DNA of 64,000 bases from Anaerocolumna cellulosilytica. Its GTDB lineage: Bacteria; Bacillota; Clostridia; Lachnospirales; Lachnospiraceae. Every line of letters begins with the position of its first letter. Within the stretch, counting starts at the first letter, position 1. Below are positions 46,701-57,800 of the stretch, in pieces. The translations under genes were made by a program, and so were the position numbers. The notes beneath the pieces are model-generated. The model was not told the origin of the DNA. It saw only the letters and a list, made by a program, of their open reading frames with translations, and made no database searches. The stretch is taken from the NCBI RefSeq assembly GCF_014218335.1, contig NZ_AP023367.1, positions 4,459,501 through 4,523,500 on the forward strand, written 5' to 3'.

Positions 46701-48740
46701 CTCCACACTAAATTTCGTCATATATATGTCTATGTTATGACTCTTAACGATATTGGAATGTACCAACTTATAGTTGCTTTTCCTGCCCTCTGTTATATCC
46801 ATATCCGGCCAACAACATTTCTTTTCAAGAGGATACCCCGGAAGTATAATTGTTTTTGTATCAGCAGTCCTATATAGTTCCTCCCATGTCACTTTTGCAC
46901 CACAAATATACAATATGCATATTTCTTTTAAAAGTTCTCCCTTTCTCTGTTCTAAATATTCCTTAATTATTCGATTGGCTTCGCAGCTTATTTCGCCAAT
47001 CTCGGCCTGGGTCACTTCACCCTTTAGTTTATTTTGCTTTATATCAGGCACAGATTTGTGTCGGCCGTAATAAGCATTTTTCACTTCAACATTTGCTACA
47101 CTCTTTGATTGTATTTCATTAAGAATATCTAGTAAATCTTCTATATTCTCAAACAAAATAGCCAGTCTGTTTTCATAGTGACCTCTACATGCATTTGATG
47201 TGAAGCACAAATCATCTAGTTCAATGCCTTTTCTTTTCGAAAGCAACTCATAATACTGTCCTACCAATCGGTCCAGCGCAATCACGCTTTTTGCCGACAA
47301 ACAAAGTACTCTTTGTCTCTTTGATGTCGAATGTCTCTTCTCTTTTATTTCAGGCGCCTCTTCCAAAACTATATGACAATTTGTACCACTCAATCCAAAA
47401 GAACTTATTCCGCATCTACGGGGGAAATGGCCTTTCTCCCAGTTGGTCAGTCTGTCATTCACATAAACTGCTGATTGTTCAAAGTTAATTTTTTCATTCG
47501 GCAATCTAAAGTGCAAATGAGGCGTGATCTTTCGTTCATGTAGAGATAGTATGGACTTAATTAGTCCGGCTATCCCTGCTGCACTATCCAGATGTCCTAA
47601 ATTTGATTTCACAGATCCCACTGCGCAAAATTGCTTTTTATCTGTATGCTTTCTAAAAGCTTCATTAATTGCCATTATTTCAATTGGGTCACCTAGTTTT
47701 GTCCCTGTTCCATGAGCTTCTATATAAGTTATTGATTCAGGATCCACACCGGCATCTTTCCACGCTCCTTCAATAACATTGGTTTGTGCTGAAGGATTCG
47801 GAGCCGTTATTCCTACAGAAGTCCCATCTTGGTTTATGCAGCTTCCTTTAATTACTGCATAAATTAAGTCCCCATCTTCAACCGCTTTACTCAAAGGCTT
47901 TAGTAAGACTGCCCCAGCTCCCTCACCCAAACCTGTTCCTTCAGAACTGTTATCAAATGTTCTTGCTTTTCCGTCATGAGACAATATACCCACACCGCTC
48001 TCCGCTTTTGTTTGAGGTTCAAGGTACAACTTTACCCCTCCGGCTATAGCCATTTCACATTCTCCTGCAATCAGAGATTTACATGCCAAATGGACAGCAA
48101 CAAGCGAAGAGGAACAAGCTGTATTAACAAGCATACTTGGCCCTTTCATATCAAACAGGTATGCCAATCGGCTTGCAATAATAGACTTTATATTACCGGT
48201 AAGTGCCATTGGTATTGCAGCAGGGTCTACAATAGAAATAAGATTATTATATGAAAAATTGAAATCATCGCTAAAACCCACAAAGATTCCTGTATTTGAT
48301 CCTTTCGCCCTGTTTCCGCCATATCCGCCGTTTTCTAATGCAGAAAGTGCACACTGAAGGAATAATCTTTGGTGGGGATCCATTAATTTTGCTTCACTAG
48401 GAGACATAGAAAACAACTCGTAATCAAACTCTTCAATTTCTTCCAAATATCCTGCTTTATTATAACTCTCATCTTGTTCTAACAGTATTCCTTTTTTTCT
48501 ACATAAATCCTTATATTTTTTATAGAGACTGTCCCTTCTTTTAGGGAAAGATCTTATCATATCTTTCCCTGCGCATAGTTGATTCCAGAATGCTTCAATA
48601 CTATCCGAACTGCCGAACTTTCCTCCAATACCTATGACTGCTATATCCTTTCTAGAAATTCGATTAAGCCTGTTATCATCTTCTGCGAGAATATCGCCTA
48701 AACCTATTGTATTTAATTTTATTCTTTTTAAATCCAACAT
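40788..48740 (-). CDS. hybrid trans-AT PKS/NRPS, KS-DH-KR-ACP-C-A-T (first PKS module)
   Basis: This 2650-residue protein takes over the peptide from the NRPS side. Order: KS (Cys209 in NTACSSS, HGTGT ~342, GHLDSAAG ~382); DH (His688 in HKVSGSYVVPG and HPALMDCAVN); KR (TGGTGGLG ~1180, FVLYSSVSS, GQGDYSAANS); ACP (GGDSI ~1494); C (HHLIIDG ~1685); A (TSGSTGLPKG ~2157, NMYGPTEAT, code DIFHMGMIWK); T (GGDSF ~2548). The C-terminal tail (MDDKLDIEQAMKKL) resembles a docking helix. Ketoreduction plus dehydration predict an alpha,beta-double bond; AGD at the KR LxD position fits a B-type reductase. ATG 48740 is chosen because GGAGG lies 5 bases upstream; the TTG four codons earlier overlaps it. The N-terminus lacks the docking helices of the later modules, consistent with an NRPS donor upstream. 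Confidence 0.95.
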   Translation of the reverse strand: MLDLKRIKLNTIGLGDILAEDDNRLNRISRKDIAVIGIGGKFGSSDSIEAFWNQLCAGKDMIRSFPKRRDSLYKKYKDLCRKKGILLEQDESYNKAGYLEEIEEFDYELFSMSPSEAKLMDPHQRLFLQCALSALENGGYGGNRAKGSNTGIFVGFSDDFNFSYNNLISIVDPAAIPMALTGNIKSIIASRLAYLFDMKGPSMLVNTACSSSLVAVHLACKSLIAGECEMAIAGGVKLYLEPQTKAESGVGILSHDGKARTFDNSSEGTGLGEGAGAVLLKPLSKAVEDGDLIYAVIKGSCINQDGTSVGITAPNPSAQTNVIEGAWKDAGVDPESITYIEAHGTGTKLGDPIEIMAINEAFRKHTDKKQFCAVGSVKSNLGHLDSAAGIAGLIKSILSLHERKITPHLHFRLPNEKINFEQSAVYVNDRLTNWEKGHFPRRCGISSFGLSGTNCHIVLEEAPEIKEKRHSTSKRQRVLCLSAKSVIALDRLVGQYYELLSKRKGIELDDLCFTSNACRGHYENRLAILFENIEDLLDILNEIQSKSVANVEVKNAYYGRHKSVPDIKQNKLKGEVTQAEIGEISCEANRIIKEYLEQRKGELLKEICILYICGAKVTWEELYRTADTKTIILPGYPLEKKCCWPDMDITEGRKSNYKLVHSNIVKSHNIDIYMTKFSVEDHWILSEHKVSGSYVVPGTTYIEMILQIFGLSRNGCIPEFQDILFYTPMSVVKGKDKEAHTIIKYGLEEYAEFSVSSRNSEDDDTWVKHVDGRIKFIDGEKVSNQNISEIMDRCSMENFKSIYKESDARIVEVGPRWDNITQVYVGNGEVLALMELKEQFSEDMNQYYVHPALMDCAVNLANTYVGSGPFLPFFYENLRIYDRIPQKFYSIIKRNDLENTTGETAKFDIVLTKLSGEVFSFVKNYTVKRVREVDLVPKKKESKIFHAIKWIQDKNIREESFVKSVLLFKSNANFCNKLIKQLKQQKVEVITVQAGENYQKIDDYTFSINLKQSNYNILFDQLRSYQFSHIVFMLDLFDNTLDITDNIIGKRERSIDSLFFITKAIINHKITRDIELALVSDHTAAVTGNEEYINPYGAALFGLGKSIQEENSSIKCRCLDIDKSTDEKTIANEIMSKRTSYKVAFREGYKYIEQLYEMNIEDLEDSGIQIKQNGCYVITGGTGGLGIQIAAYLASKDAKNLCLISRSGLPKRTDWNTIIKENSTKVANTIREIMRLEEMGINVSVYGTDISNEKEVNITLCKIKSLFGSINGVVHCAGVAGDGILAAKNFNTFNRVISPKIDGTCILHKLTRQDELDFFVLYSSVSSIMGGIGQGDYSAANSFLDAFAGYRNQSVPGTVAINWAPWADTGMAYDYGLKDTGLFKMLDNQTGVDAFNKVINRRISNIIVGRLNPDELNNYTNNNLIKYDGRTKADIKDSGKKQIESLQEKRFITLKGRAEGNYTASEALVGQAWGEVLGLDEIDIYDDFYTLGGDSILAIHIVNVLNKSITKKINISDLFENLTIFQLAEYLKHAVKTEMTIDKPTQMHGIIKHNLSNAQKRIWFLQKLNSDMVAYNLPSTQYMETRPDMDALNRALNELIERHWMLRTIFVEDNGIPKQIILDRHLMSFTVIDLSKDENEVKILHETLGNQNHTVFDMSKPLMRACIYLLSGSRCCLYFNFHHLIIDGWGIDIFFRELMDLYCHYTEGHSANLKPVKIQYVNWVEQREKWEKGNEFRKIEEYWLQEICNPIPQLNLPVDYQRPVIQTYNGSSLNFCIGKEQTDLLKKLSRKCNTTLHTVLLATYFLFLEKISGDEDIIIGVPGTMRDSEEAEAVLGIFVNMFCMRLKFNDIHNLNELIEEVKRKSLDAYKNSGYPFETLVSKVNPERDLSRNTVFNTVFQFYDNIPPEIEGVSQFELSLLSKESNGSLALRFEFNTDLFKPDTIKRFIRNFMNIVNHMVRDSCIDLANIEILDCNYKNDLLHKYTNHINYTFNKGLCELIEERMLLNPDNISVEYEGQYLTNIELNDRADTLGKVLKDNGAVTDVPIGIICGRNLNLISGLLGILKAGTCYVPLDPDYPSERISYIVKSSGAKIILAESSQRDKVTALLEDGCSLETVVYMSESGKTCIESIERNNDICINKKKDNYIDNLMYIIYTSGSTGLPKGVMVTQQNVLNYLKWSIDEFKLTQSDTMMLITSVCFDISVFEIFGALLSGAKLCIVPLNTLRDPHKLLDFINNKQVNIWHSVPTLMAQLLIALDSDTEQGRLSCFNSMRHIMIGGEAWGIQLAKEIRKFFRNADITNMYGPTEATIWITSYHIGDNLDNLQTLPIGKPVAGNTILILDGAKKLCDIGITGEIYVKGINVTRGYHNDTEKTASFFTTWDDGSVVYKTGDFGRYMEDGNIEFLGRKDGLVKVRGYRIELGEIENILLKKGEVDAVAVVSKKYGESNQLACYYTSTAKVNTDDLKDYLRKKLPVYMIPSIIMQLDEMPITPNGKIDKNALPDPKTAEIQTHLEPPASIVERKIAEIWFSILGTREISVNDSFFDVGGDSFLVVQIHSKISHEFEMDLTVTDLFKYHTIRELAAYIVSKEPKTEANDNRLLNEVKEDIIDVLDEMMDDKLDIEQAMKKLFEKNAGQSATKLPPRLDTDQ

Positions 48741-48840
48741 ATTTTCCTCCAAAACAGTCGCACTTTTAACCTATTTCATCTAATTAGAATCCATTCTCTT
48801 TTTTTACCTGTTTTTTATCCATGTTCATTTCAATCCTATT

Positions 48841-51800
48841 TTAATTATCAATTTCCATTAACTGTTCTGTAAGATTTATATAAGCATTCAAGATTTTACT
48901 TATCCCCTTATTTGCAAGAAGCCCATCATTGTAAGAGCAGGAAACCAATATAGCATCTTTTTTTTGACTCACGCCCATTACTATATCAAACAATCCAGCC
49001 AATTCAGTTCGCTGTCCACCATGTTCAATGATAATGGATGTTATTTCTCTACTTTGCTTTCTGCTATTCGACAATAAAATATCTTGTATCCGAATCCCTC
49101 CACTATGTAATCCTGCTATATATTTTTTCTTTACCTCTTCAACCAACTCCCAAAGTGTCTCTGTATTATTTAAATTAATGGATACCGGTATTATTTGGTT
49201 TGATTCAGAAAGGGTGTACACTGTTATCTCCTCCTGTCTGCTGACAATATGCAATACATAAATGAAGACTGCGCACTTATATACGAGCATAGTTATGTCA
49301 TTTTTTTGCAGTTCTTGTTCAAGCTTATCCTTGACATCATCATTAATTTCTGCAAATAGGACAGATCCAGAATTTTCAACATTCTCATCTCTAAAATATT
49401 CTTCGGGAAGTACCACAGTTTTCAAAATTGTTTTTCTACCCTTGTCTGAAAGCTTCTCAGTAATAAAACTCGCAAGTCTAACAATAGATGGATGAGAAAA
49501 CAAGTCAGCTACTGTCACTGAACCTGGAAATTTTTCTTCGATTTCAGAGTAAACTTGCACTATCTGGATTGAATTACCCCCAATGTCAAAAAAGCTCTCA
49601 TTGATATCAACAAAATCTATTCCCAATACTTTGTTCCATATTTCCATCAGTACAATTTCAATATCATTCCCAGGCTTGACACTCATTTTAAGTTGTTGTG
49701 AATTACTATATCTAACAGGATCTGGTAATGCATTATAATCCACTTTTTTATTGGGTGTCAGTGGAATCTCCTTCAATTTTACAAATACCGACGGAACCAT
49801 ATAATATGGGAGCGAAACTGAAAGAAATTTCCTTAGTATGGTTACGGATATCTCCGCATCTCCTATATAATATCCTACGATGTACCCTTCTCCCTTTTTA
49901 TTCTCACCACTACCATTTTTTAGAACAACTACAGCATCTGCTATTTTTTCGTAACTTTGCATACACCGTTCTATTTCCTCAAGTTCAATCCTGTAACCAT
50001 TCAGTTTTACCTGTCTGTCATTTCTTCCCCTAATTTCAATATAACCATCACTATTCCATCTTGCTAAATCACCTGTCTTATACATTACTTCTCCTGAATT
50101 GAAGGGGTCTTGAACAAATCTGGCCAGTGTCAATTCTGGCTTATTTAAATAGCCTCTAGAGACCCCCTCTCCTGCAATATACATCTCTCCCCAAATACCA
50201 GATGGCAAAGGTCTCTGTTCTTTGTCCAAAATCAATATCTGCGTTTTCAGTATGGGTTTTCCGATATCAACGCTATCACATTTCGATAAGTTCCTTACTG
50301 TAGACCATATTGTAGTTTCTGTAGGTCCGTACATGTTGTATATCTTACCTTTATACAACGAACGAAGCTTTACCAGAAGACTATCATGAAGCACTTCACC
50401 TCCAATCATTATTTCGGTGAGGTTCTCGAGCCATTCGCTGCTTCCCTTATGTGACAAAAGCATCTTTAAAGTAGTTGGAGTAGCTTGCATTATACTTATT
50501 CCATTTTCGCAAATGATTCTTTTAATAGCACTAGGATCCCGCTGCTGCATTTCATCTGCTATAACTAATGTTTGTCCCTTTAGTAGAGGCATTAGTGTTT
50601 CGAGAATAAAAATATCAAATGATATCGTAGTTAAAGCCAGTATTTTTTTTGAACTTGAAAAGTCAATGAGCTCTGATATAGCATAAATAAAATTCAAAAG
50701 AGCTTTCCTCTCAATCATAACCCCCTTGGGATTTCCTGTTGAACCTGATGTATATATTACATAAGCTAAATCATGATTGCTTACATCTACTTCCTCTAAA
50801 ACATTGTACGATTTACCTATTTCATATTCCTTGCTGATAATGTTTATATCAAATACAGCTCCTTTAAATTCAATACTGTTAATATGTTCTTTTTCACCTA
50901 GCAAGAAATTTGTCCCACAATCATCCAGTACATATCGAATTCTTTGTACTGGAAACTTAGGATCTATTGGTAGAAAAGCAGCTCCACACTTTAATATTCC
51001 CATTATTCCAACCAGCATATTAAATGAACGCCCTACCAGCAGCCCAACAACCATTTCTTTTCCAACCCCGTGTTTTTTTAGATAATGAGCTACACTATCC
51101 GACTTTCTGTCTAATTCGCGGTAAGAAATGCCGGTGCCATTTAATACAGCACATTCCTTATCTGGTATTTTACTCACTTGTGTTTTAAACAAATTAATCA
51201 ATGAAGAATCTTTGGGACTTTCATAACTCATTTGATTATATTGTTCTATAACTTCTGCTTTATCCTTGTCATCCATAATTTCAATATTGTCAATACAAAT
51301 ATGAGGATTTCTTACTACCTGCTTAGCTATATTGATAAAATGTCTGCTCATCTGCCTTATAGTCCCAACTTTGAAAAGTTTTGTACAAAATTCCATGCTA
51401 AACAGTATTTTATTATTATCTACAAAGGCTTGCAGAGTAAGGTCAAATTGTGATGCACCTTTATCATATTCTATTGGTGTAAATATTAAATCAAAAGCCT
51501 TCATCTCAGGCCTCTCAAAGTTACTCATTGAGAACATGACATCGAATAACGGATTACGTCCCAAGTCTCGCTTCATATCAAGTTTGTTGATGAGTTCTTC
51601 AAATTGATAGTAACGGTTCTCGTACGCTTTGAGGAAATTCTCTTTAACCTCTGACAAAAATTCATCAAAGCTTTTATCTTTACACGGATAATTTCTTAAA
51701 GGCAGCATATTTATAAATGACCCTATCAGTTCTTTCAGATCCGGATGCTCTCTTCCCTGAATTGGCGTTCCAATAATTATATCTTCCTGCCCCGAGTACT

Positions 51801-54800
51801 CCATTAATAAAATATAAAAAATAGAAATAAGTACTACAAAATGTGTAGTCTTAGCATCAACCACCATTTTACCGATTTCAAACGACAATTCTTCATCAAA
51901 TGAAAATGAAATAACACTTCCTTCGAAATTCTGTACAGTCGGACGTGCGAAATCAACAGGCAAATCAAGCACCGGTGCATTTCCTCCATAAAGCCCTAAC
52001 CAATAATTTTCCTGTTCCTTTATGAAGTTTGAATTCATACTGTTTTTCTGCCATTCTGAATATTCCTTGTACTGTATAGTCAATTCAGGCAGTCTAACAC
52101 CTTCATACAAACTGCATAATTCTTCTACCAAAATTTTAAGAGAAGTAGCATCTGAAATAATATGGTGCATATCAAACATTAGTATATGCTCATTTTCACT
52201 CAATCTCACAACTTCAACTCTTAGTAACGCTGGCTGTGTCAAGTCAAAAGGTTTAACAAACTGTATGAAGAGTCTTTGTATGTCACCAGTGATTCCATCC
52301 GAAAAACAGAATGGGTTGTTCACATTCTCATGTATCTTTTGAACTATTTCACCATTTATAATGTGAAAAGAAGTTCTTAATATTTCATGCCTTTTTATGA
52401 GTTCAAAGAGTGCAGCCTGCAACTTGTCAGTATCCAAACTTCCCATGACCCTAAACACAGACGGAAGATTATAACTCAAGCCTGCGCTTTCAAGCTTATT
52501 AAGAATATATAGTCTCTTTTGCCCTGATGAGGCAGGATAATATTCTTTCTTTTCCACAAATCTTATTATTTCCAAATTTGATTGTTGTTTTTGCTGTACT
52601 AGCTCTGCCAACTCGTCAATCCTGCTGTGGGTGAATATATCCGTTAATGCAATATCGATATCAAGTTCCTTACGTAGTCTATATATCATATTGATAGCTT
52701 TGATTGAGTGTCCACCCATTTCAAAGAAATCATCACCAGAATTTACTCTTTCTACACTCAGTAGTTCCTTCCATACCTCCACTAATATCATGGCATATGA
52801 CGTCATAGGTTTATATTCATTTTTTTGTGTGTTATCTATTATTAACTTGCTTATATCCATAGATGACAGCTTAATTCTGTCAATCTTCCTATTAGGCGTC
52901 AACGGAAGCATATCAAGCTGGATAAAGGTTGATGGAACCATGTAAAACGGTAATTTTGAAGCCAGTAATTCACGTATGCTTTGTACATTCACGTCTTTAT
53001 CGGATACTAAGAATGCACACAGAAACTTATTCCCCTCATTATCCACTTTGGCAACAACAACAGCTTCACTGATACCACTATATTTTAATAATGTATCTTC
53101 AATTTCACTTAACTCAATCCTATATCCACGTACCTTTACTTGATTGTCAGAACGGCCCAAATATTCGATTTCTCCATTTTCTAATAATCTGGCCACATCT
53201 CCTGTGCGGTAAATTATATTTCCTGCATCTTGCTTAAACGGATTGGAAATAAACTTCTCACTGGTTTCTGGTGTATTATTTATATAGCCTTTAGCTACAC
53301 ATTCTCCCCCAATAGCAATTTCTCCGGGCACTCCAAGAGGCTGAAGCTGCATATTCTCGTTTATTATATACACTTCTGCATCGGGTAATGGCACACCTAT
53401 CGTAACCTTATTTTCACCTGACAAGTCCTTGAATGTTGTCCAAACCGTAGCTTCAGTTGGACCATAAAAATTATAAATTCTTCCATTATACTTTCTCTTC
53501 AAACGGGTAAACACGCTCTCTGGTAATGCTTCTCCTCCTACAATCATATGCTTGATTCTACACCAAACAGCATCATTTGCACTATTCTCCAACAGTATAT
53601 TTAGTCGTGATGGTGTAAAATGTACAAAGTCAACATTTTTTTCAATGATTATCCTCACTAGTGTATCAAAATCCTGCTGTTCTTGGTCTGTCGTAATAAT
53701 AACTGCAGCCCCGCAGGAAAGTGGAAACATTAGTTCCGAAATTGATAAATCAAAAGAAATAGAGGCTAGGGCTAAAAACGTACCATTTTCTCCATAATTG
53801 ATTGAAAGTTTCATAGCTTGTACAAAATTAACAAGATTTTTATGGTCAACCAAAACTCCTTTGGGTTTACCTGTAGACCCTGAAGTAAAAATAAGATAAG
53901 CAAGGTTGTCAGGTAAAACCTTAACCTGCTGTATATCATTCGCATCTATATAATTTCTGTTGTCAGAAAGATTTACGACTACACACTTTGTATTTGATAA
54001 ATCAAATCTTTCTATCATGGTCCTGCTCAATAGTAAAAGCTTTGCACTACTCTCGTTCAGTACATACTCTACCCTTTCCTGAGGATAATGCGGATCGATA
54101 GGCAGGTACACTGCTCCTGTTTTCAGTATTGAAATTATACCAACCATCATTTCTACTGACCGTTCCACCAACAGTCCACATATTTCTCCTAATCTAAGAC
54201 CGTTTTCCTGTAAACTGCCAGATAACTGACCAGATCGTAAATCCAATTGCTTGTATGTTAAACTACAATTACCACATACTACTGCAGTATTATTTGGATA
54301 GTTTTCTACCTGTTGCTTAAATAGTTCAATAAAAGTTTTATCTTGAGGAATCCAACACTGAAAACGATTAAATTCGTATAAAATTTTTTGCTTCTCATAC
54401 TCTGACGTTATCTCCACATCAGCCAATCTGGAGTCTGGTTTTTTCAATATCTGGTTAAGAATATGAATATACATATCTTGAAATCTTTTTATAGTAGAAT
54501 CTTTAAAGAGCTTTGTACAGTACTCAAATTCCATTGTCAGTATGTTTCCTTCTTCTCTGCCCTGCAGCTTTAAATCGACCTGTGAAGTCTCATGTACAAA
54601 ACCATACTCACTGATATTAAATGGAAGACTGCTAACCTGTGCTTTTTTCATATTATGAAAAACAAACATAGTATCAAATATAGCATTCCTACTACTATCC
54701 CTCTTTGTTACCACTTTTTCCACCAAGTCTTCAAACTGGTAGTCCTGATTCTGAAAAGCATCTATAACTTCTTTTTGAGTATTCTGCAAGAGCATTCTAA

Positions 54801-57800
54801 AGCTATTTGCTTTATCAATATTTGTGCGAAGAGCCAAGTAATTTGCAAAATTACCTATTACAGACTGTAAGTCTGCATGATTCCTTCCTGCTGTAGCTGT
54901 ACCTATTATAATGTCATTCTGACTAGTAATCTTATGTAAAAATAGGCTATATGCCGATAGTAGGATAATAAAAGTTGTGACTCCCTCTCGAACTGCCAGC
55001 TCTTTTATTTGCAAGGTCAATGCACTATCTATTTCAAAACTTGTACGAAAACCTTCAAAACTTTGCATACCAGCTCTGCTATAGTCATAGGGTAAATTCA
55101 GAACCGCTATCTCTCCCTTAAATTTTTCCATCCAGTATCGCTCCTGATTTGCTACCCTTGCCCGAATACTTTCACTGTTTTGCCAGTTTACATAATCTTT
55201 GTAAGATACCTTAGTTGATTCTAGTTCCGCTCCTGAATAAATATCTGCAAATTCATTAATAAAAATTTCCATAGACATTCCATCAGATATAATATGATGC
55301 ATATCTACACACAATATATAACTCAAGTCCCCTATTCTTATTAGGCATACACGCAGCAGGCAAGGTTTGCCTAAATCAAAAGGTTGTAAAAATGAAGTTA
55401 CAATTTTCTGTGCACTGTCTTCGCTTTGTTCATAGTATTCCATCTTGAAGCAAACATCGTCATAAATTTTTTGACATGGCTCTGTACCATTATGTTCAAA
55501 AGACGTTCGTAAACTTTCATGCCTTTGAATAATTTTATTAATGGCTGATTCTAGCTTTCTTGTATCCAATTTTCCTTCCAGCTTTACTACGAAAGGCATA
55601 TTATATGCTGTGCTTTCAGGCTCAAGATTCTGTATTATATAAACTCTCTTCTGAGCAGAAGACAATGGGTAGTAATCCTTTTTCTGTACTGGTTCTATAA
55701 GCAAGTAATCTTCTCTTTTTGCATTCCTGAGGTATATTCCAATGTTACGTATTGTTTTTTGCTTGATAAAATCCATCAGGGATATATCCAGATCAAATTC
55801 CTTCTTTATCCTCTCCACCAATACAATGGCATTTAATGAATGACCTCCAATTTCAAAAAAACTACCTATCACACTTATATCGTCTTTATCTCTTTGTAAT
55901 ACATCAACCCATAAATCCAACAATCTCTCTTCAGTACGGTTCTCTGGTTTTACCACACCTGCACATTCCTTCATGGCCAACTTCTCCAGTGACTTCTTAT
56001 CAACCTTTCCATGAGATGTCAAAGGAATTTTATCAACCTGAACTATGAAAGCCGGAACCATATAAAATGGTAGTTTCTCTTCCAAATATTTTTTAATATT
56101 TGAGATACAAAGTACGGTATCTGATACTACAAATGCGTATAAACATTTACCTTCTTTAGAATCCTCACCTATAATTGCTATCGTATCATTAACATTCGCA
56201 TATTCCCTTAATCTTGCTTCGATTTCACCAAGCTCAATTCTGAATCCTCGGATTTTTACTTGATTATCTACCCTGCCCAGGAATTTAATGTTTCCATCAT
56301 CCGTATATTTTACTCTATCTCCTGTCTTATATATTTTACTTCCTGGGAATATTGGATTATCTATGAAAAGCGTAGAATTCAGTTCCTGATTGTTTAGATA
56401 TCCCCTTGATAAACCTTTTCCAGAAAGATATAACTCTCCTGGTAATCCTATAGGCATTAATCTTCCTTCTTTGTTGAGAATAAGGCATTGAACATTGTCA
56501 ATGGGTTTACCTATAAGCACTTCCGTCCGGTTTTTATCGAATTCGTAAACAGTGCTGCAAACACTATTTTCTGTAGGTCCATATTCATTGCATAACCTGA
56601 CCTTGTCAAGCCTATTAAAGTGCTCTATCACCAGGTCAGAAGAGAAATCCTCTCCCGCAACAGTAATAACTCTAAGTTTTTTGAGGTGTTCGTAAACTTC
56701 TTTCATTAGGACCTTGTAATACGCCGGTGTAACAAGGAAATGAGTAATAGGATTCATTGTAAGAACCTGTTTTATACAATTTAAGTTAAGCTTGTTTTCT
56801 TCCTCAATCATTATGACAGTTGAACCCGAGACCAACGGTGTAAAAATATCTTCAACCGAACTGTCAAAGGAAAAAGAAGGAATTTGAAGTATAGAGTCCT
56901 CCTCATCAAAAGCATAAAACTTTTTACGCCAAAGAATAGTATTGGCAATTGACTCATGCTCTATAAGTACCGCTTTGGGCTTTCCTGTTGAACCTGATGT
57001 ATATATCATATAAGCTAAATTTTGCGGGTTGCTTATTTCATTCTTATGCTGCATTCTAGGAATTTTAGATGCTTCCGGAACATCAAGTATTGTTCCATTT
57101 AAATCCAGTGAATATACAGTAGGCGAAGTAACCATAATAATTTCTGCTCCACTGTCTTTTAACATAAATTCCAGTCTTTCTTTTGGCAAATCAGGGCTTA
57201 TTACTACAAAACAGCCTCCGGCTTTCAAAATGCCCAACATGGATATTACCGTTTCAATACAACGCTCACCTATAATTCCTACAACTGTATCCGGTCTACA
57301 TCCTTTGTCTACCAAAAGTTTGGACATATACTCAGACTTTTCAGATATTTCTATGTAGCTTATGCTTTTTTCCACCCCGTGTTTGTATGTAATAAATTTT
57401 ATCGCAGTACAATCCGGAGTTCTCGCAGCCTGTTCCTCAAACAACCTATTCAGCGTAAGTTGTGTTGGTCTCACTTTAGCTGTATTATTTATATGATGAA
57501 GTATGTAATTTCTTTCCTCTTCATCCGCTATTTCAATATCAGCTATCTTCATTTCCATATTATTTAACATTTGCTTTAAAATAGTAGTAAAGCATTTGGA
57601 AATCTTACCGATTGATTTATGATTGTAAAGTTTTGAGTTGTAAATTATTTCAAAGCATAAGTTTTCGCTATCCTTTTTTAAGACAAAAGCAATATCATTC
57701 TTACAATTTCCGGAATTGAGGTTTTTTATATAGTCCCGGTTGTGTATACTATCCATCAAGAACAAATATTTTAAAGGTCTCTGTGTATCAGCGCCGTATA

